This document shows, piece after piece, positions 63,004-64,000 of a DNA stretch of 64,000 nucleotides (the first letter of the stretch is position 1; each line of letters opens with the position of its first letter). The DNA is taken from NCBI GenBank assembly GCA_944323485.1, contig CALUSR010000002.1, positions 256,048 to 320,047 on the forward strand, read 5' to 3'. A program made the translations under genes and the position numbers. The notes under the pieces were generated by a model. The model had not been told where the DNA came from. It saw only the letters and a list, made by a program, of their open reading frames with translations, and did not search any database. The DNA is from Candidatus Gastranaerophilales bacterium. Lineage in GTDB: Bacteria > Cyanobacteriota > Vampirovibrionia > Gastranaerophilales > CAJFVJ01.

Positions 63004-63990
63004 TTGTTCAAAAAAAGAATAATTCTGCCTGTTGTTATCTCCATGGTAGTTTTAGTAATTGTTGTTTCTCTGCTGTTTTCTTTGAATGGCAGAGAAAAGA
63101 CTTATCCTTATCATGAACAGCTCAGGGATATGGTTGTTTTTAGAATAAAATTCTTTGATATTCCCGAGCAATGTGATAAAGATTTTAAAAAAACCATAGA
63201 CTATCTTGATCTCCAAAAGCATAAAGAAGAACTCCCCTTCCCTTCAGATGCAGAAAAAAGTTGTTTTGAAGCTTATCAAAATTATAAAAATCTTGAAATA
63301 CCCAAAAGCCTTTCTAAAGAACACAGAAAAATTATAAAAAAAGAAATTGAATATCAAAAAAAATTACGAAAAACCATGTATCTGGCAACAAAAGATTCTA
63401 AAAAAATGGTAGACTCAAACTTCAACCCCATAGTAACAATCCCCGTGCTATTAGTAAATTCTTCAAGATATAAAAAATTAAATGATAACATGGCAGGTAT
63501 TCAATTCACACAAATATATATCAAACTTTTAAAAGAACCTTATGATAAGAATTATATTCCTCAAACCTCTCTCGAGAGTTACACAATGTTTGTAAAAAAT
63601 ATATATGAAATAAGAAATGAATGCTTGGAATATACAAACACAACAGAAAAACTCCTTGATGAAAATAACCTGAACGAAGCTCTAAAAACTGCCCAAAAAG
63701 CAGAACAAAGCTGTCTAAAAGCGAGCCAAAATTATGCAAAACTCAACGCTGATGACAAAATCCCCGAAGAAGAAAGAAAACTTCTCAAAAATGCCTCTGA
63801 TAAACTGAGCGGAATATACTATCTGAAATACGAATACACAAAAGACCTGCAAACAGCAGCAAAAACAAACTCAAAAGATTTCAGAAAAAAAGACAAAACA
63901 AAATCTCCGAAATATAATAACGTACTCTTATACTCTTTTGATATCATAGATGAAGCAGGCAAAAGATTGATATTGCAGGATGAAAAATAA
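63004..63990 (+). CDS. Membrane-anchored hypothetical protein with duplicated Cys-containing domain
   Basis: A 328-residue protein starting at TTG, with AGGAGA eight bases upstream. One N-terminal membrane segment (IILPVVISMVVLVIVVSLLF) is followed by a soluble, mostly helical part. Two segments, about residues 55-120 and 205-270, align with each other: Cys, about 32-36 residues, KSCFEAYQNYKNL versus QSCLKASQNYAKL, then EHRKIIKK versus EERKLLKN. Each copy has two cysteines that could pair outside the cytoplasm. No family recognised. It may share a transcript with the alcohol dehydrogenase, 17 bases upstream. Confidence 0.7.
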   Translation: MFKKRIILPVVISMVVLVIVVSLLFSLNGREKTYPYHEQLRDMVVFRIKFFDIPEQCDKDFKKTIDYLDLQKHKEELPFPSDAEKSCFEAYQNYKNLEIPKSLSKEHRKIIKKEIEYQKKLRKTMYLATKDSKKMVDSNFNPIVTIPVLLVNSSRYKKLNDNMAGIQFTQIYIKLLKEPYDKNYIPQTSLESYTMFVKNIYEIRNECLEYTNTTEKLLDENNLNEALKTAQKAEQSCLKASQNYAKLNADDKIPEEERKLLKNASDKLSGIYYLKYEYTKDLQTAAKTNSKDFRKKDKTKSPKYNNVLLYSFDIIDEAGKRLILQDEK

Positions 63991-64000
63991 AAATCAAACA

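Overview
The window looks like a chromosomal segment of an AT-rich, anaerobic, double-membraned bacterium. My best guess is a non-photosynthetic relative of Cyanobacteria (Gastranaerophilales/Vampirovibrionia type). This is an inference. It rests on anaerobic proteins (NifU/NifS Fe-S assembly, a group-B-like [FeFe] hydrogenase, a reverse rubrerythrin, an acyl-CoA dehydratase activase), outer-membrane and surface genes (metal-type KdsA, WecB, OmpH/Skp, a polysaccharide flippase), a DUF3326 protein of the kind common in Cyanobacteria, a four-S1-domain ribosomal protein S1, and several orphan proteins with a short N-terminal 'hydrophobic-x-F-[GSQ]' motif. I see no IS element, prophage, rRNA or CRISPR array.

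Layout. 0-8 kb: AI-2E permease and radical SAM protein, a missed 57-codon gene, a phosphoribosyltransferase-like orphan, kdsA, ftsZ, a membrane HEMGH protein, rubrerythrin. 8-16.4 kb: fabI, a small orphan, an orphan gene broken by an A9 tract, a solo DUF262 protein, an SDR reductase, wecB, gltA and a repeat protein. 16.5-25.5 kb: a HicB-like orphan, nifU-nifS, a beta-propeller protein, rsmD, the aroQ-efp-accB-accC cluster and a calpain-like protease. 25.5-38.3 kb is mostly core information processing: metG-tatD, the rph-hisS-tilS-hpt-DUF3326 operon, pnp, an MFS transporter, maf, rpsA. 38.6-47.2 kb: dehydratase activase, a nested inverted repeat, envelope orphans, a Cys-His-Asp protein, the hydrogenase, zupT, a holin-like protein, a HET-C-like protein and tRNA-Lys. 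47.3-64 kb: purA, a second beta-propeller protein, dnaK, a dicarboxylate symporter, a flippase, ompH, an AddA/AddB-like pair, a Gdx/SugE exporter, an iron alcohol dehydrogenase and a membrane-anchored orphan.

Regulation visible in the sequence. Strong intrinsic terminators separate most units. Many genes use TTG or GTG starts with a good Shine-Dalgarno sequence (kdsA, ftsZ, purA, the HicB-like, HET-C-like and last genes). A second group has no Shine-Dalgarno sequence and a -10 box only 6-9 bases before the ATG, which suggests leaderless mRNAs. Two of these (zupT and gdx) have nearly identical promoter-start sequences. Other points of interest are a hairpin between accB and accC, a terminator that contains the next gene's ribosome binding site, a palindrome before the alcohol dehydrogenase, and a shared leader upstream of the two beta-propeller genes.

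No single spectacular new system stands out. The most original signals are the A9 frameshifted gene, the leaderless set, the shared N-terminal motif on otherwise unrelated proteins, and the papain-fold/HEXXH/repeat orphans that carry it or sit near it. No stretch longer than about 300 bases lacks a gene.
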